From the IMG/VR virus record IMGVR_UViG_3300042445_001208, positions 1-50,097 of that record: 50,097 nt of DNA; one strand, given 5' to 3'. Positions within the stretch are counted from its first letter, which is position 1; each line of letters starts with the position of its first letter. The translations under genes were made by a program, and so were the position numbers. Source of the DNA: a virus. Positions 50,075 through 50,097 of the stretch are shown piece by piece. Below the pieces are notes generated by a model, which saw nothing but the letters and a program-made list of their open reading frames with translations, searched no databases and was not told the DNA's origin.

Positions 50075-50097
50075 GCTTTTATGAGTATTATATATAC

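Noticed and set aside
1-50097. Idea that the window is a complete circular genome with the fibre running across the ends
   Set aside because: Joining the ends would stop the fibre within a few codons, without the expected C-terminal domain, and key genes such as DNA polymerase and lysis are missing; there is no overlap between the ends.
1-50097. tRNA or rRNA genes
   Set aside because: No cloverleaf-like or rRNA-like sequence was noticed on reading either strand; a dedicated search was not possible.
1-50097. Stop-codon reassignment as in some crAss-like phages
   Set aside because: Recognisable genes (terL, GME-like, ssb, groES, rusA) read through fully and end normally with the standard code.

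Overview
The window looks like about 50 kb of a tailed double-stranded DNA phage (podovirus-like) that infects a member of the Bacteroidetes. Supporting signs are the low G+C content, the near absence of Shine-Dalgarno sequences, and repeated matches to the Bacteroidetes promoter pattern (TTTG, about 19-21 bases, TAnnTTTG). The tail-fibre and virion gene types are also familiar from Bacteroidetes phages. Portal, ring-like, muzzle-like and large internal proteins, and their order, resemble the structural module of crAss-like phages. That is a judgement from protein pattern, not from a database search. The window is not a complete genome: the left edge cuts through a tail-fibre gene, and no DNA polymerase, lysis genes, integrase or tRNA were seen.

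Layout. Positions 1-35455 carry a long minus-strand late block. Read in the direction of transcription it holds a double GroES-like protein, three small ring/adaptor-type proteins, a 1151-residue muzzle/tail protein and three internal (ejection/cargo) proteins including one of 2286 residues. Two small genes and the large terminase follow, then an eight-gene glycosylation cassette (11673-17416), the portal, a ferritin-like protein, a scaffold-like protein and the major capsid protein. The block ends with three more probable virion proteins and a fibre of at least 1343 residues. Positions 35543-40884 are a minus-strand early/replication block with co-chaperonin GroES, small proteins, SSB, a primase-helicase, a replication organiser and a small Cro/CI-like repressor. 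From 41003 a plus-strand operon carries a NUMOD-like protein, a PD-(D/E)XK-like nuclease, a secreted protein, NinG and a DnaA domain IV-like protein. A short minus operon (44842-43599) carries a zinc ribbon and a PAPS-reductase-family PP-loop protein. From 45419 a plus-strand arm ends with a recombination set (annealing protein, exonuclease, RusA).

How the genes work together. Replication and recombination appear to run through the primase-helicase, SSB, DnaA-like protein, annealing protein/exonuclease pair, NinG and RusA. A 250-base C/A-rich island at 45051-45300, between divergent transcription units and next to a G/T-rich stretch, is the best candidate for an origin. Head assembly uses the phage's own GroES, scaffold, capsid and portal, with a ferritin homologue in the middle of the head genes. 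The glycan cassette pairs a GDP-mannose 3,5-epimerase-like enzyme with an alpha-1,2-fucosyltransferase-like enzyme, which suggests transfer of L-galactose or a related sugar. The leader of that transferase has an unusual order of three self-complementary arms.

Most unusual items: the ferritin-like gene in the head cluster, the possible L-galactosylation cassette inside the late operon, the knotted leader RNA at 15972-16077, the tandem GroES-like protein beside GroES, the 10-bp-phased GTTACG operator repeats, and the skewed origin-like island.
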